Shown in pieces: positions 17,733-32,693 of a stretch of 64,000 nt of DNA. Made by a program: the position numbers and the translations under genes. The notes beneath the pieces are model-generated. The model had not been told where the DNA came from. It worked only from the letters and a program-made list of their open reading frames with translations, and did no database searches. How positions within the stretch are numbered: position 1 is the first letter of the stretch; each line of letters opens with the position of its first letter. This stretch comes from Thuidium tamariscinum (taxonomy: Eukaryota > Streptophyta > Bryopsida > Hypnales > Thuidiaceae), in the NCBI GenBank assembly GCA_947034885.2, contig OX344750.2:46785821-46849820 (forward strand), read 5' to 3'.

Positions 17733-20669
17733 ATGGTGGTGCCGAGCTGCGTGCAAGGGCGGCCCGTGATCACTGTCGTACCATCTCGGGGGATCCTAGG
17801 GTTGGGCAACAAGCTGCAATTGCGAACGAGAGTGGTGTCGCGGAGAATCCCGAGACGATTAGGTTGTAGAGCTGTCGCGTCTTCAAGCTCAGACGACGAT
17901 TATATCACAAAACTGCTGACGGAAACCCCTAGTCAAGTCGAATCAAAGTATTTAGTGGGTGATAGGTTGTACACTTTGAAGGAATTGCGGAGGGTCGAAG
18001 CGCCAATTTGGAAAGGCGCCAGCGATGCTTTGTGGGCGAATGTCGTCCAGCCTCTATTGGAGAGAGCGCGAGCTACAGAGGATGAGGTCACGACCACACC
18101 ACCACCACCGGAAGACATAGCCATGCTCGCAACAACAGAGAGCAAAGAAGTCGCCGAATCATCTCGCCCAGTCTATCTCAACGACCTTCTTCGGGGCTTC
18201 AAAGGCAATCTCTACGTGCCGGAAGAGGTTTTCGAGAGCCAAGCCGATGAGCTCGACGAGTACAACCGGCAGCTGGACTCGCTTCCTGAAATGGGGTTCG
18301 ACGAGTTTCTTCGTGCAGCGCGCGCTGGCGAGGTCGACATGCTAGTTTCCCGCGGCGTCACTACCCCTGAAGGCAAGCACTCCTACTACGACTTTCTCGT
18401 GGAGCTCAAGAGCGTCCCCGGTGAGCCTGAGCTTCAGTCCCGCAAACGAGCCATGCATTTGTCGAAAGAAGAAGCAGACGTCGCACTCCGAGAATGCAAA
18501 GGCGACCAAGTGGAAATCGAAACTCGTTACTCCCCGTTCATGGAGCTTCCTCCTGAGCTTCCGAATCCCGTGGCCGCGGCCATCAGTGGGCGTCTCATGA
18601 TGGAAGTGACGGTGGTCGCGAGCCTGGTGGGTGCGGCGGCGCTCTCTGTGACTGGCATGGCGTCCGCTGTGCTCTTCACCGCGACGGGCATCATCTCATT
18701 TTTAATTCTTCGCGTGCTCTGGCCGCTGACTGCCCCCCTCGTGCGACCCCTGCTTGCGCTCGTTGCCACTCTCGGCCGCGATATCGGATACACGATTGCA
18801 GACTTAGGCCGAGGTGCGCCCTTGTTCCCCAGCATTCGAGAAATGGTGTCCTCTGGGACTTTGTACCAATCCTTGCGCACTCTGGGCGCGATCATCTTCG
18901 TTCTGGTCGCCATGGCCGCACTGGCGAAATTCACTCTTACCAGACGACCCAAGGATTTCACCAAGTGGGATCTCTGGCAAGCCATCGAATTTGGCCAGTC
19001 GAAGCCGCAAGCGCGCGTGGAAGGCTCGACTGGTGTGGGCTTCGCAGACGTCGCGGGCATCAACGACGTGGTGACGGAGCTTCAGGAGCTCGTGAGCTAC
19101 CTCAAGGATCCGGAGCGGTTCAACCAGATGGGCACCAAACCTCCACACGGGGTGCTTCTGGAAGGCCCCCCGGGTTGCGGCAAAACGCTCCTGGCGAAAG
19201 CCATTGCAGGCGAAGCCGGCGTCCCGTTCTACCAAATGGCTGGCTCTGAGTTTGTAGAAGTTTTGGTTGGAGTGGGCGCTGCTCGAATTCGGGATCTCTT
19301 CAAGCGTGCGAAAGTGAACCGACCATCGGTAGTGTTTATTGACGAAATCGACGCGCTGGGCGCGATGCGTCACGGCGCTGCAGGTGAAGAAGGAATGGAA
19401 AGTTACAACGCTGGAGCGCAGGAGCGCGAGACGACGTTGAATCAGCTTCTGATTGAGCTTGATGGCTTCGACACAGGCAAGGGGGTGGTGTTTCTCGGGG
19501 CTACCAACAGGATGGACATGCTGGATCCAGCTTTGTTACGACCAGGTCGGTTTGATCGCAAAGTCGCCATCCGACCTCCACGAGCCAAAGGCCGGTACGA
19601 GATTCTGAAAGTGCATGCGAAGAGTGTGAAACTGGACGAGTCTGTGAACTTGGAATCGTATGCTAAGAATCTCCCCGGATGGTCAGGAGCCGAGCTTGCG
19701 CAGCTGCTGCAGGAGGCTGCTTTGGTTGCCGTTCGTCATGGGGGTAACATCATTGAACGTATTGACATGGACAGGGCACTGGATCGTCTCACAATGGGTC
19801 CTGAACGAATTGGTATGCGGCGGTGTCTTCCCGTACATCGTCGTATGGCTTCTCACGAGCTCGGGCTGGCGCTTACATCTCACCTCCTTCGTCGCTTCGA
19901 GGGAGCTGATACCGAGTTTTGTGACCGCGTTTCGATCGTTCCCCGTGGTGATACGCTGGCGAGGTGCATCATGAACCGACTGGAAGATGAGTATTACTTG
20001 TTTGAGCGAAGACCTGCGCTTCTGCATCGGTTGCAGGTGCTGTTGGGGGGCAGAGCTGGAGAGGAGGTCATGTTTGGTAGAGACACCTCGAGTTACTCGT
20101 TGACTCATTTGCCGGATGCGACATGGCTGGCGCGGAAGATTGTCTCCACATGGAACTTAGAGAAAGGGATAACGTTGACAGGAGATCCGTGTCCATGGGG
20201 CGGAGGGGAAGCGTTGACGGGCCCTCCACTAGGCTTTGAAGGTGGACTGTACGACGACTACGGCTTTGTGCAAAAGCCCTTGAATTATGACCTTGTGGAT
20301 ACCACCATGGAGCAAACGCAGAAGCTAATCGAATCGATGTACATGAAAACGCTGAAACTGCTGAAGCAGCACCATGCGGCTCTGGCGAAATCGGTCAGCG
20401 TGGTGATGGAGAGAGAAGAAGTGTTCGGGGAAGAGATTGAGCAGATTTTAGAGCTCTACCCGGCTGGGACTCCGGTCCAATCTGTTTTGGATGAAGAGGA
20501 GCCGGGTGATTTACCTCCCCTTAGCGAATCATTTAAGGCCAACATTGCTGAGGTTACCACCCGCAGTGAGCTGCCAAGTAGACCCTCCCGAGACCCATTT
20601 AGTGGCGCGGATGCACTTCCCACGGGCTCGGCTGCTGATACTGCTGACATTTTTCGCCGCTCTGGCTAA
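17733..20669 (+). CDS. Plastid FtsH-like pseudoprotease, FtsHi1 type
   Basis: A 978-aa single-exon gene. The first ~50 residues are basic and Ser/Arg-rich, like a chloroplast transit peptide. A hydrophobic block spans about residues 289-348 and a further membrane segment about 383-403. The AAA+ module follows, with Walker A GPPGCGKT (about 478-485), Walker B VFIDEID around D537, and an Arg-finger region (DPALLRPGRFDR, about 598-609). Where active FtsH proteases have the zinc motif HEAGH, this protein has HELGL (708-712); the second His is Leu, so zinc-dependent proteolysis should be lost. From memory, the order of segments after the AAA+ domain fits plant FtsHi1 (ARC1), which affects plastid division and development and is thought to work in an inner-envelope FtsHi complex. 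FtsHi2, 4 or 5 are less likely alternatives. The first in-frame ATG is at 17733; the frame is open 12 nt further upstream without an ATG. Confidence 0.92.
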   Translation: MVVPSCVQGRPVITVVPSRGILGLGNKLQLRTRVVSRRIPRRLGCRAVASSSSDDDYITKLLTETPSQVESKYLVGDRLYTLKELRRVEAPIWKGASDALWANVVQPLLERARATEDEVTTTPPPPEDIAMLATTESKEVAESSRPVYLNDLLRGFKGNLYVPEEVFESQADELDEYNRQLDSLPEMGFDEFLRAARAGEVDMLVSRGVTTPEGKHSYYDFLVELKSVPGEPELQSRKRAMHLSKEEADVALRECKGDQVEIETRYSPFMELPPELPNPVAAAISGRLMMEVTVVASLVGAAALSVTGMASAVLFTATGIISFLILRVLWPLTAPLVRPLLALVATLGRDIGYTIADLGRGAPLFPSIREMVSSGTLYQSLRTLGAIIFVLVAMAALAKFTLTRRPKDFTKWDLWQAIEFGQSKPQARVEGSTGVGFADVAGINDVVTELQELVSYLKDPERFNQMGTKPPHGVLLEGPPGCGKTLLAKAIAGEAGVPFYQMAGSEFVEVLVGVGAARIRDLFKRAKVNRPSVVFIDEIDALGAMRHGAAGEEGMESYNAGAQERETTLNQLLIELDGFDTGKGVVFLGATNRMDMLDPALLRPGRFDRKVAIRPPRAKGRYEILKVHAKSVKLDESVNLESYAKNLPGWSGAELAQLLQEAALVAVRHGGNIIERIDMDRALDRLTMGPERIGMRRCLPVHRRMASHELGLALTSHLLRRFEGADTEFCDRVSIVPRGDTLARCIMNRLEDEYYLFERRPALLHRLQVLLGGRAGEEVMFGRDTSSYSLTHLPDATWLARKIVSTWNLEKGITLTGDPCPWGGGEALTGPPLGFEGGLYDDYGFVQKPLNYDLVDTTMEQTQKLIESMYMKTLKLLKQHHAALAKSVSVVMEREEVFGEEIEQILELYPAGTPVQSVLDEEEPGDLPPLSESFKANIAEVTTRSELPSRPSRDPFSGADALPTGSAADTADIFRRSG

Positions 20670-21050
20670 TCGATTGAAACCTTTTTGTATATTCTATCAA
20701 TTTGCTGATGATGAGGCTTGTGATTTGTTGTGTGGGCATCTGACTTTGCAGCCAACTAACTTACAAAGACAGCTTCTTGCTGTACTGGGAAACCCTCATG
20801 ATTTTATCTATGTTCGTAGGTGATGGCGGCAAGCACTTAAGCTCACTTTTGCTGAGACCTATTTCAGAATATTCTTTCAGTCATAAATACTTGAAGTGAC
20901 AATTTCAGAATGCTTTGACTTGTGGGTGCTGCTTAGGAGGAGCTCCTCTCAAGATTGATCATCGTCAGTTTGTTGTGTGTGCAGTTCGTCCCGAGGGTAG
21001 TCACTGTATGGAATACATACTTTAAATAAATGTTGTGAACAACTTGCATC

Positions 21051-21451
21051 ATTGATGGATATGGCAACATTTTTTTGGAAACTTTGTCCGAACCAGTGTT
21101 CGGAAATTTTGTTGAGCTTTACCGACTATTTTCCTTCAATTCTCATATTCAACCGTTTTTTCAAGTACCCGGTTCAGTTATTCTCTGTAGTTTTACTATG
21201 AATAGAATTTTTTCTAGAATATTTCACTGGGGTTTTCTGTGTGCTTCCAAAATCCAACAGTTTTTTTGTTTTTTTTTATCATTATCACGAACTAACTTCC
21301 TACTAAGGTGGGTAGGACCATCCATAAGCAATCAGCACCCCATCTCCAACCTCTAGACTTCATTTATTTTGAGTAAGGTTGGAACAGAATTCCAACCAGA
21401 GCTTGGAATGCATGTTTTCTTCTTTATCAAAGGTTGGGACTAATAAGTTCA
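21051..21451. other. AT-rich 3' flank and old repeat
   Basis: No gene. From about 21361 the sequence belongs to an old dispersed repeat that reappears in inverted orientation at about 40260-40560. Confidence 0.55.
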
Positions 21452-21727
21452 TAAGGTTGGTACACCCAAAATGGCACCTGACCTTAAAGTGCCATCTACA
21501 ATGTGCATACATTCCAAAATCAGTCATGTACCCAGACTGTAGATGGCACTTTTAGAAACAGACTTTGACTATTAATAACTTTTGCATATGGTATCCAAAT
21601 CCTTTGTTCTTTGGTGCGTTGGAACATGCTTTCACTCACTAACAAGATTGTAGAAAAATTTGAATAGCATGATGATAGAAACTAGGCACAGTAAGAATAA
21701 GTGGCTTTTTTGGATGTACCCACCTTA
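21452..21727. mobile_element. MITE nested in an older repeat (GGTACACCC family)
   Basis: A 276-bp element with inverted termini TAAGGTTGGTACACCC and the complement of TAAGGTGGGTACATCC. A second copy is at 63546-63825. The flanking old repeat continues on both sides. The inverted copy of that old repeat at about 40400-40560 lacks this insert, so insertion is directly supported. Confidence 0.8.
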
Positions 21728-23500
21728 ACACATGTCCCAAAGTTAGTGAACAAGTAAGAAAGAAGTAATGAACAAGAATGGAGTTCTTCTATGGTTGTAA
21801 TTGAAAGAGTCTACACATTGGCTAGAACTTTTGGCCTTTCAAAATTCATAGTAATTTCAATTCATATAATAAAAATACCAAACTTTTTGCAATTATTGTC
21901 ATTTTTATCTTTGCACCTTTGAAAATATTTGTTTTGCCTTATACTACACCAGATTATGTCTCAAATACCTTAAATGATCAATTATAGGTGGTTCTACCTT
22001 AAGTGCTAATTTTTTTTCCCAAACATTGGTGCAGGCTTCACATGCTAACTCTCTTCTAAGAATATTTTGGCAATGTGTTATAACATACCTTAGCTAAGGT
22101 ATATGTGCCTTTAATTATCACTACACTAAATACCAAGCTAACATTAAGTGCATTAGAATTCCTGCTTTTATTTGCCAATAAAATTCCATGAAAATAGTTT
22201 ATGTTTATTAATTATGAAAAATATGTTCAATTGCTATCAATTAATTTTGATTATTGATGCATTTATCTTTAGTTGTAGCCTTCATCGTTTAGTTGAAGAT
22301 GAAGTCGCTCACTTCTATTTCTCAACAAACATTTTGTCAATAATGTAGAACTTATTCAAAGTGCTCCATCAACAAATCACCTCTTTAGCTTCCTTTGCCA
22401 TTGTCACCTCTATAGTTGACAAGATTGTAGAAATTGCCATCTTTGTTTCCAATGCTAATATTGCTTCAAATGCACTAATAGAACATTGATTTAATTTGTA
22501 ATAAGTTGAGAAAAAATTACTACATATAGAGTCTTATCCAGGAGAAAGTCCAATATCCCATAGAATAAAGATGCCAAGGCTTAAATTTAGCTCATGAACT
22601 AATTGGAAATTGACTCTTAGTCAACAATACCTTTCTTTACACATGACATCGTGATCTTAATTGAGCACTTCATATTAGAATCATTATTACAAAATAATTC
22701 AATAATGTTTTCATATTGATCTCACTACAATTTGCTTTTTTATGCTAAGCAAAATACAATAATATTTCAACCTACACTAGTTTGAAATAGTGTGACTTTG
22801 GTGTCACTAGGCCCCACCAAACTTAACCCCTAACTACCTATGCAACTATATATGATCACATAGAAAATTTCAGTTCAAATCTAAATAGACAGTTAAACTC
22901 CTTTGATTGTTTTGAAATTTTCTTTTGGGCAATTTTAGTGTTAACTATTGAAAACTTTCATCTTTCACAAAAAAAGAAGTAAATATTTGATTATTTAAGG
23001 ATTTTCAAAGGCATGTATGAAACATCAATGGAGGATAAAGCTTGCCAATTTTACTTCCTTTTTTGCTTGAATGTACAACTTGCCAATTCCACTTACTTTG
23101 AAATCTAAGAAATTGTACTTATCCAAATGCTTTGAAAATGGTCCTAGTATAAAGAATAAAGTATTTTCATGATTTTTGCCATTGAAAATTCCAAGTGTTG
23201 ATTTGAAGATTTTTGCAATTCATTTGTTAGTCATAGAAAAAAATTGTATAACCACAACTGCAAGGTAGATTGTGTAATGAATTTGATAGCTTTTCAAGTG
23301 AGATTAAGTTTTTTGAAAGTACAATTTAGTATGCTAACACTATTTGTATATGTTCATGTCATCATTAATCCCAAAAAACTTTAATATACAAATTTCTAAA
23401 ACATTGTGGGGAGAGGCATCATACTAAAAATAGAAAACACATATTTCTCTTGTTATAATCTCACAACTCCTTTGCAATTTTGCACTCAAAATTGGTTTGT
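21728..23500. other. AT-rich gene-free stretch
   Basis: The old repeat continues to about 21930. Beyond that I see only AT-rich sequence without credible coding potential, RNA genes or clear repeats. Confidence 0.6.
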
Positions 23501-23539
23501 AAACTAAAATGCAGACTCTTAAAACATTTGTACGGTTGA

Positions 23540-24150
23540 ATTTTGAAAAGAATTTTTCTTTCTTCATTGGAGATTACTGGAAGCCAATGTTCTTTTTTCA
23601 TAAGAAAAACACACTTGCCAAAGCTTAGGCACTTAGGGGTGAAGAGAAATCAGAGTGCTTCGGGCCTCTCATGTGACCCCTCACCAACCCTCTCTCTGAA
23701 AGCAGCCTCGTTGTTGTCACCGCTTTCATTCTCGGATGACATTCATCATCATTTTCATCCAAGTTTCGAAGGTTTGTCCGCCTGGCTCCTAGTCTAAAGC
23801 CCGTAGTCCTTCCTCAGTCCCTGCTCCTCGTTCTTTTCCTCTCAGGTTCCTTCAAGAATCCTTCTCCCAGTACTTGCACCAGGTTTGTTCGACATTGCCA
23901 ATCTCACTTCTCACATTGAGCTGTGTCGTGATTCGTTTCTTCAAGTTTTCTATTCCGAAATGGTTACGGTGTTTGGGTTTGGCTAGCTCTCAAATGGTGA
24001 TGCGAGTGTGCGATCATTGAATGAACACTCGCTTCGTGGATTGCTCATTGCATCAAGATTGTATAACCTCCTCTGAATCTTTGACGTCTCTGCAGGTCGC
24101 AAGGATTTGAATTGAGTTTTGGGAAAGTCAGTCGGATTTAAGCAGACGAG
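23540..24150 (+). promoter_or_regulatory. FabG 5' leader region
   Basis: GC content rises here and the sequence is C/T-rich, as in a plant 5' UTR. A GT-AG pair is possible (donor after CACCAG at about 23882, acceptor TCTGCAG at about 24091-24097), which suggests a leader intron. An 84-codon frame at 23543-23797 lies in this leader and is not supported as a protein. Confidence 0.35.
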
Positions 24151-27478
<3,328 letters not shown>

Positions 27479-27799
27479 CGGAGTAGTTGGCAAGAACATT
27501 TGCAGACACATGCCTTATGGTTCTCAAGAGCTTGTACTATGATGCACAACCTCAGAGTTGTTTGTATCATGTGACTCAAATTTTTGTATGTCGATTAATT
27601 TAGGTGAAGGGGTGCTTGGATTATGCAGTCCAGGTAGTAGATATTGAAAGGATGCTCTTCTCACAAACGTGGCAGTTCTTTTATGGCTAATCTTCCAGTG
27701 GTTGGATGTCCAAACCGGATTGCCCTGGGCTAGGATGTAATTCTGCTGGTGATTGGACTGAGAACGCAGCCTTGTTTAGGGGACTTCACGCATGCTAAT

Positions 27800-29400
27800 G
27801 CTTTGCCTCAATGAACTGGTACTTTTAAAAAAAAAGTGAATGGATGCACCAATTGTGTCCTCAATCTGGTGCTGGTGTGTTTGACATATTCAAAAGTTGC
27901 GGAATGGTATGGAATCACTAATGCCCCCATCAGGTCACTTCAATTGGAAGAACCCTTTTTCCCACTATCACCCACTATTTTTTTTTGTAAACAAGTTGAA
28001 ATTTTTGTTCAAATTTTATTTTTAGTGAAAATAAATTTGTACTTTTCTTAAGATGTCAAAGTTCTAATGTTTAAAATGATGTGATTTATTTGTTTATAAA
28101 GGTAATAATTTGCTAATTTTTAAATGAATGAAAAAGTTCTTAATAAATTTCAAAAAATTGGTTCCATATTTATAAGGACATTGAATCAACAAAATGAGCA
28201 TTGTGACAATGATCAACATCTATCTATATTGAATAGGGATTTGAAGGGGACCAAAAAATTGTAGGGACTTATCTTAGAAATGTGTAGATGTTTGAAAGAT
28301 AATGTACAATCCCACTCACTTCAATAACTATTGATGTACAACAAAGGTATTTAATTACACAAGGTGTGAAATGTCAATTAATTAATATAGGTTTTTTTGA
28401 AACCCTTGATAGCTAATTAGTGTAGATTTTGAATCAATGTTGATGAGAAGACAAATTGTGGTTTTTGACATAGTGTATTGCACATTGCAACAATAATGCA
28501 TCAACTTTAACTTAATATTCATTGATAATATTTATTTTTTCAATATTTATGTAATGACACTCTATTCTAGTTTGAAACAATTATTTTATTCAAAATCACC
28601 CAATGTATTTATTGTTGCCGTATTATGTTGAAATATTATTGACAGAATAGCAAAACAACATTAGAACAATGCTATAATTCAAGTAGATAATTTCCTTAAC
28701 CCTTAAATGTCAACAAGGATGTTTTCGAACTAAGGAATGACAAAGAATCTTTCCTTGTTGGATAGAAGTGCAACTATTCATCCTTAGTATTACAGGTGGA
28801 AAGGAAAGATCTTATATAGTACTTGGACTTCCAATGAGTATATTTGGCTTATTCAAAGTAGATGATGTCACGTGGTATCAAAATTCATAATTTCCACAAC
28901 CACTAGTCCATCCTTCAAAGGTTATCATTGAAACAATGTCATAACAACAAGGGATTTTAATTTGTAATGAAGCTCGATCTACTTCTTACTTGTTTGTTTC
29001 TCTTGGTGTCCATGTATGTGATGATGCCTAGTTGAGATGTCTAGAGGTCAAGTTGAAACTTGTGTGTGGTTCAAGTCATTTTGTCGGTTCATCCCTTGGT
29101 CTTTCATTCAATCTTTGAGAGCATATATGTTTTTGTTTTGAACTTCTTATTTTGTGCTTTCTCTCTACTATAGTAATACCAAGGTGTAAGTAATTATTAC
29201 TTGAACCATGACTAGTACTTAACTCCTCAGCACCCAACACATGTTCACCAAAATCTAAACCTTTCGAACTCATTCCAATCAAACTATCACCCAAAACAAG
29301 ATTCACAAAAATTGACCAAACTTATGGATAGTGGAGATAGGCCTAGACTTGAAGAGAAATGGATAAATAATTTGACCATACCATTAGAAAGATTATAGTA
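27800..29400. other. AT-rich gene-free stretch
   Basis: Low-GC sequence downstream of FabG. No gene, RNA or defined repeat could be supported; the frames at 27836-28051 and 29076-29306 are short and unrecognised. Confidence 0.6.
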
Positions 29401-29799
29401 GTCAAACAAGACAGACTTTCAATTTGGGGAGGCCAAATTTGAGGCATTGAGGCTCTCAGGGATGAAGAGTTTGTGGATTTTCCAAGGGCTTTCTCCTAAG
29501 ATCTGGGCAAGTCGGTGCACGGGCTAAGAGGATGACCTCATGCGAGTTGCGAGTGTAGGGTGATTGTATGGAGTTTCGTGACCTGAAATTGGTTTGGTTT
29601 GCAATGTGGGAAGGTATCTGTGCTCACAAGCTGTAGTGGTTGAGATGTTTTGTCAATCAAGGTTTCGGTGTTTGGGTATAATGGTTGTGATTGAGATCTT
29701 TTGGCAATCAAGGTTTGGGTATGATGGTTGGCCGTTAGTTTCTGAAATCTGCATGAGAGCCGAGCAAACTAGTCAGTCAAACATGATGATCACTTTGCA

Positions 29800-30920
29800 T
29801 TCCGTGACCCAAACCCCTGGCTTTCTCTCGCAAGTGGATATCCAGAGAACCCATCAGCAATGGCACCCTAAAACTTGAAAGGTGAGGAAACATCACTCCA
29901 TCCTTCAATTACAATTCAGGTGCTCACCTCACCAGAATCGTTAATTCAACCTCGGAAATCGATTTCCAGAGAAACATTGAGAGATGGATTACAATGGATC
30001 ATAGGAGAATCAAGCATGACCTCACAGAAACCCTAACTTAGCCTCCGCCAAATGATCCCCAGAGAACCATCAAAGCATGAATTTCAATTCAGATGATCAT
30101 TGTGCATTGCCGCACCAGAAACCCTAACTCAACCCCGCATATTGATTGAAAGAGAACCCTAAGATTTCATGCACATTGAGTTTTGCTAACCGCTCTCTAC
30201 ATCAATTAGTGTATTTCAATTCAGGTGATCAGTTGGCATTCCGTGAACAAGAACCCTAACTTTCGCTCACACAATGCTTTCCAGAGAATCATCAAGCTTG
30301 CATTAAAATTCAAATCGAGCATGTTGCATTAACTTTAATTCAACCTCGCCAATTGATTCACAAAGAACAACTGATTTTTGCTAACCGCTCTCTACATCAA
30401 CTAGTGTATTTCAATTCAGGTGATCCGTTTGCATTCCGTGAACAAGAACCCTAACCTTCGCTCACAATTTGATTTCCAGAGAACCATCAAGCTTGCATTA
30501 CAATTCAAATCGAGCATCTTGCATTAACCCAAACTCAACTTCGAGAATTAAAATTCAGATAATCACTTTGCACACAAACCCTAAACTGTTCTCGCAAACT
30601 GATTCCCCCAAAACCAACAAAATATGGTCTACAAATCGATGATTCCCTGAACACAAAACCCGAACCCAACCTCGCAAATCGATTCCCAGAGAAACAGCGA
30701 CCACGACAACCCACGATTTCTAAACTGGCAAGTGAGGACTATCAAAGCGAGAATTCACCTTGCGTTACTTCAACACAAACCGCCTAAATAAACCTCGCAG
30801 ATTGAGTCCCACAGAATCATCAAAACATGAACTACTAATCAAATGATCCCCTCAAAACAAACCCTAAGCCAACCTCGCAAATCGATTCCCATAAAATCAT
30901 CGACCGTGACGCCCCCACGA
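29800..30920 (+). repeat. Degenerate minisatellite with higher-order unit
   Basis: About twelve diverged units, mostly 80-120 bp apart, carry variants of AACCCTAACTCAACCTCGC followed by ATTGATTCCCAGAGAACCAT. A larger 193-bp unit is repeated with high similarity: GCTAACCGCTCTCTACATCA occurs at about 30185 and again at about 30378. The array runs into the GC-rich island at 30970. No open frame spans it. Confidence 0.75.
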
Positions 30921-30969
30921 TTTCTAAACTGGCAAGTGAGGGAAAAAATCCACTCACCTTAAGGGAAAT

Positions 30970-31330
30970 AAAAGAGATGGGTACCCGTCAGAACGCCCTC
31001 CGTCCATCACCGCCCGGGGCGAACCCAGGCGGGACGTTCATCTGGCAAGCCGACTGCGAGCTCCGAAGAGATTGCAATCCGCCGCGGCAATCGCGCTCAG
31101 AACGGAGGACCCTGAGTCATCGTCCGGGTTGAAGGTCTTGTCTATGTTAGAGAACACAGATCAGATGTACGCACTATAGAACAGATCCTGTTCAAGTATA
31201 GTCGTGGTGGAGGAGAGCGAGACTTCGTCTTTCATACCTGCCCAAAGAGTTTCTGCCAAACGATATTGGGTTTGTAGTTTGTACTCACTCTCTACTCATC
31301 AGTTTCTGAGTGCGGTGGTCCTGTTGCGCA
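30970..31330. other. GC-rich island without a resolved gene
   Basis: The only strongly GC-rich block for several kb around. An ATG-initiated 51-codon frame lies on the plus strand at 30977-31132, and open stretches also exist on the minus strand. No domain is recognisable and no convincing splice model could be built. It may be a first exon, a promoter island or a gene relic. Confidence 0.35.
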
Positions 31331-31361
31331 TGAGAATGTGGGGCTGGCTACATTCTAAGTT

Positions 31362-31640
31362 AGGGCTGCTCTAAAAGCAACCAACTCAGTATTGCATAGG
31401 TACATTTTTCTTTCTTCAATGTTCCGTTAGTGTACATTTTAGGAAGTGGGGGCTTTTTTGGCTATTGTGTTACATCTTCAAAAATTCATAACTAATTTTG
31501 TGAAGGTTTTAGAGATATGAAACAATTTTGGGTTGGATGTCAATTCCATCTTAGGTCCTAAGAAAATTACTGAAAATTGTTCCAAAGAGTTTAGCTTCTC
31601 CCAAATGCAATCAACTCTAAAATGGTTGTTGCAAGAATAG
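31362..31640. mobile_element. TAAGGTA-family MITE relic, inverted
   Basis: Shares in inverted order the landmarks of 7670-7961: a TGTACATTTTAG stretch, TTTTGGGTTGGATGTCAATT and CCCAAATGCA. The ends are decayed. Confidence 0.5.
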
Positions 31641-32266
31641 ACCACTTCACAATGAGAATCTCGTTCGTGTTGAATCCAAGTTTAGGATTTGAAAAATGAG
31701 CAACTTAGATAATTACATTAGAAAAAAAAAGTAATTTCAATTGGTTCAAATTTTATGTCACTAGATAATGAAGAATATTTTATGTTGATGGAAAAGTTGA
31801 ATGAATGAAAGTGCATGTATGATCTACCGTACCTAATAGTCAAGGTTGGTCAAGAATTTATTTCTATAAATAGATGTTGAAGTTTTTGAGGGGTGTTTTC
31901 TTTGCCAAAAAAATTGGATTGAATAAAGTATTTTAGATCATTTGTTGAATCGTATATTGCAACTTTGATTAACTATTTGTCAAGGAATATCTTCATTGAC
32001 TACCCATGTACATATTTGATCACAAATTGTGTGATTTTTTATTCACATTCATTCCATAATTTCATTGAATGAGTGTAAGGTGTTGCTCTGTTGACTCTAA
32101 TTACTACAACACCAATTAGGAAATTTTGAAAAGCTCATCATTTTCAATATTTCATAGCCATATGAACTCCAAACCCATAACTATGGTTTGTTTTAGATTT
32201 TCTAATTTTTAGAGACACAATAACTTGGTTTGTGCTATGAAGTTTTGAACTATAATGTTCATCTAC

Positions 32267-32480
32267 AGAGAATTTCAGTTTATTCAAGAATATTTTGTTG
32301 ACAAGAATTTTCTTCATTTCTTGAAAAATTCACAAATTTTACCCAAAATTTTGGAAACTGATGACCTGTAGTGAGAGAATTTCAGTTTATTCAAGAATAT
32401 TTTGTTGACAAGAATTTTCTTCATTTCTTGAAAAATTCACAAATTTTACCCAAAATTTTGGAAACTGATGACCTGTAGTG
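32267..32480. repeat. Perfect 107-bp tandem duplication
   Basis: Copies at 32267-32373 and 32374-32480 appear identical base for base by eye. Such identity inside otherwise diverged AT-rich DNA points to a recent duplication, or to an assembly artefact. Confidence 0.9.
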
Positions 32481-32564
32481 GACATATCGTACAATTTCAT
32501 CTCTGAAAAACATATATTAATTTGTTTTATCATATTCGTTGCAAAATCGCAGCAAACAAAGTGA

Positions 32565-32693
32565 TGGACAGTGAGGCTTGATATCGATGGTCCTTCTAGA
32601 GTTAAGTTTGGCAGACAGGAATTTGCAGCTGCTGGACAGTGAGGCTTGAGTTCAGTGGTCCTTCTAGTGTATTTGGCAGACAGAATTTGCAGC
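32565..32693. repeat. 68-bp tandem duplication
   Basis: TGGACAGTGAGGCTTGA occurs at 32565 and again at 32633. Each is followed by GGTCCTTCTAG, TTTGGCAGACAG and AATTTGCAGC. The second copy carries small deletions. It lies less than 1 kb downstream of the NOP53 stop codon, on its 3' side. Confidence 0.85.

Noticed and set aside
18527-19373. 178- and 189-codon minus-strand frames inside FtsHi1
   Set aside because: They are complements of a GC-rich conserved coding exon, a usual shadow effect.
29800-30920. CRISPR-like or telomeric array
   Set aside because: The units are long, diverged and irregularly spaced, and the genome is eukaryotic. The AACCCTAA is embedded in longer units rather than repeated every 7 bp.
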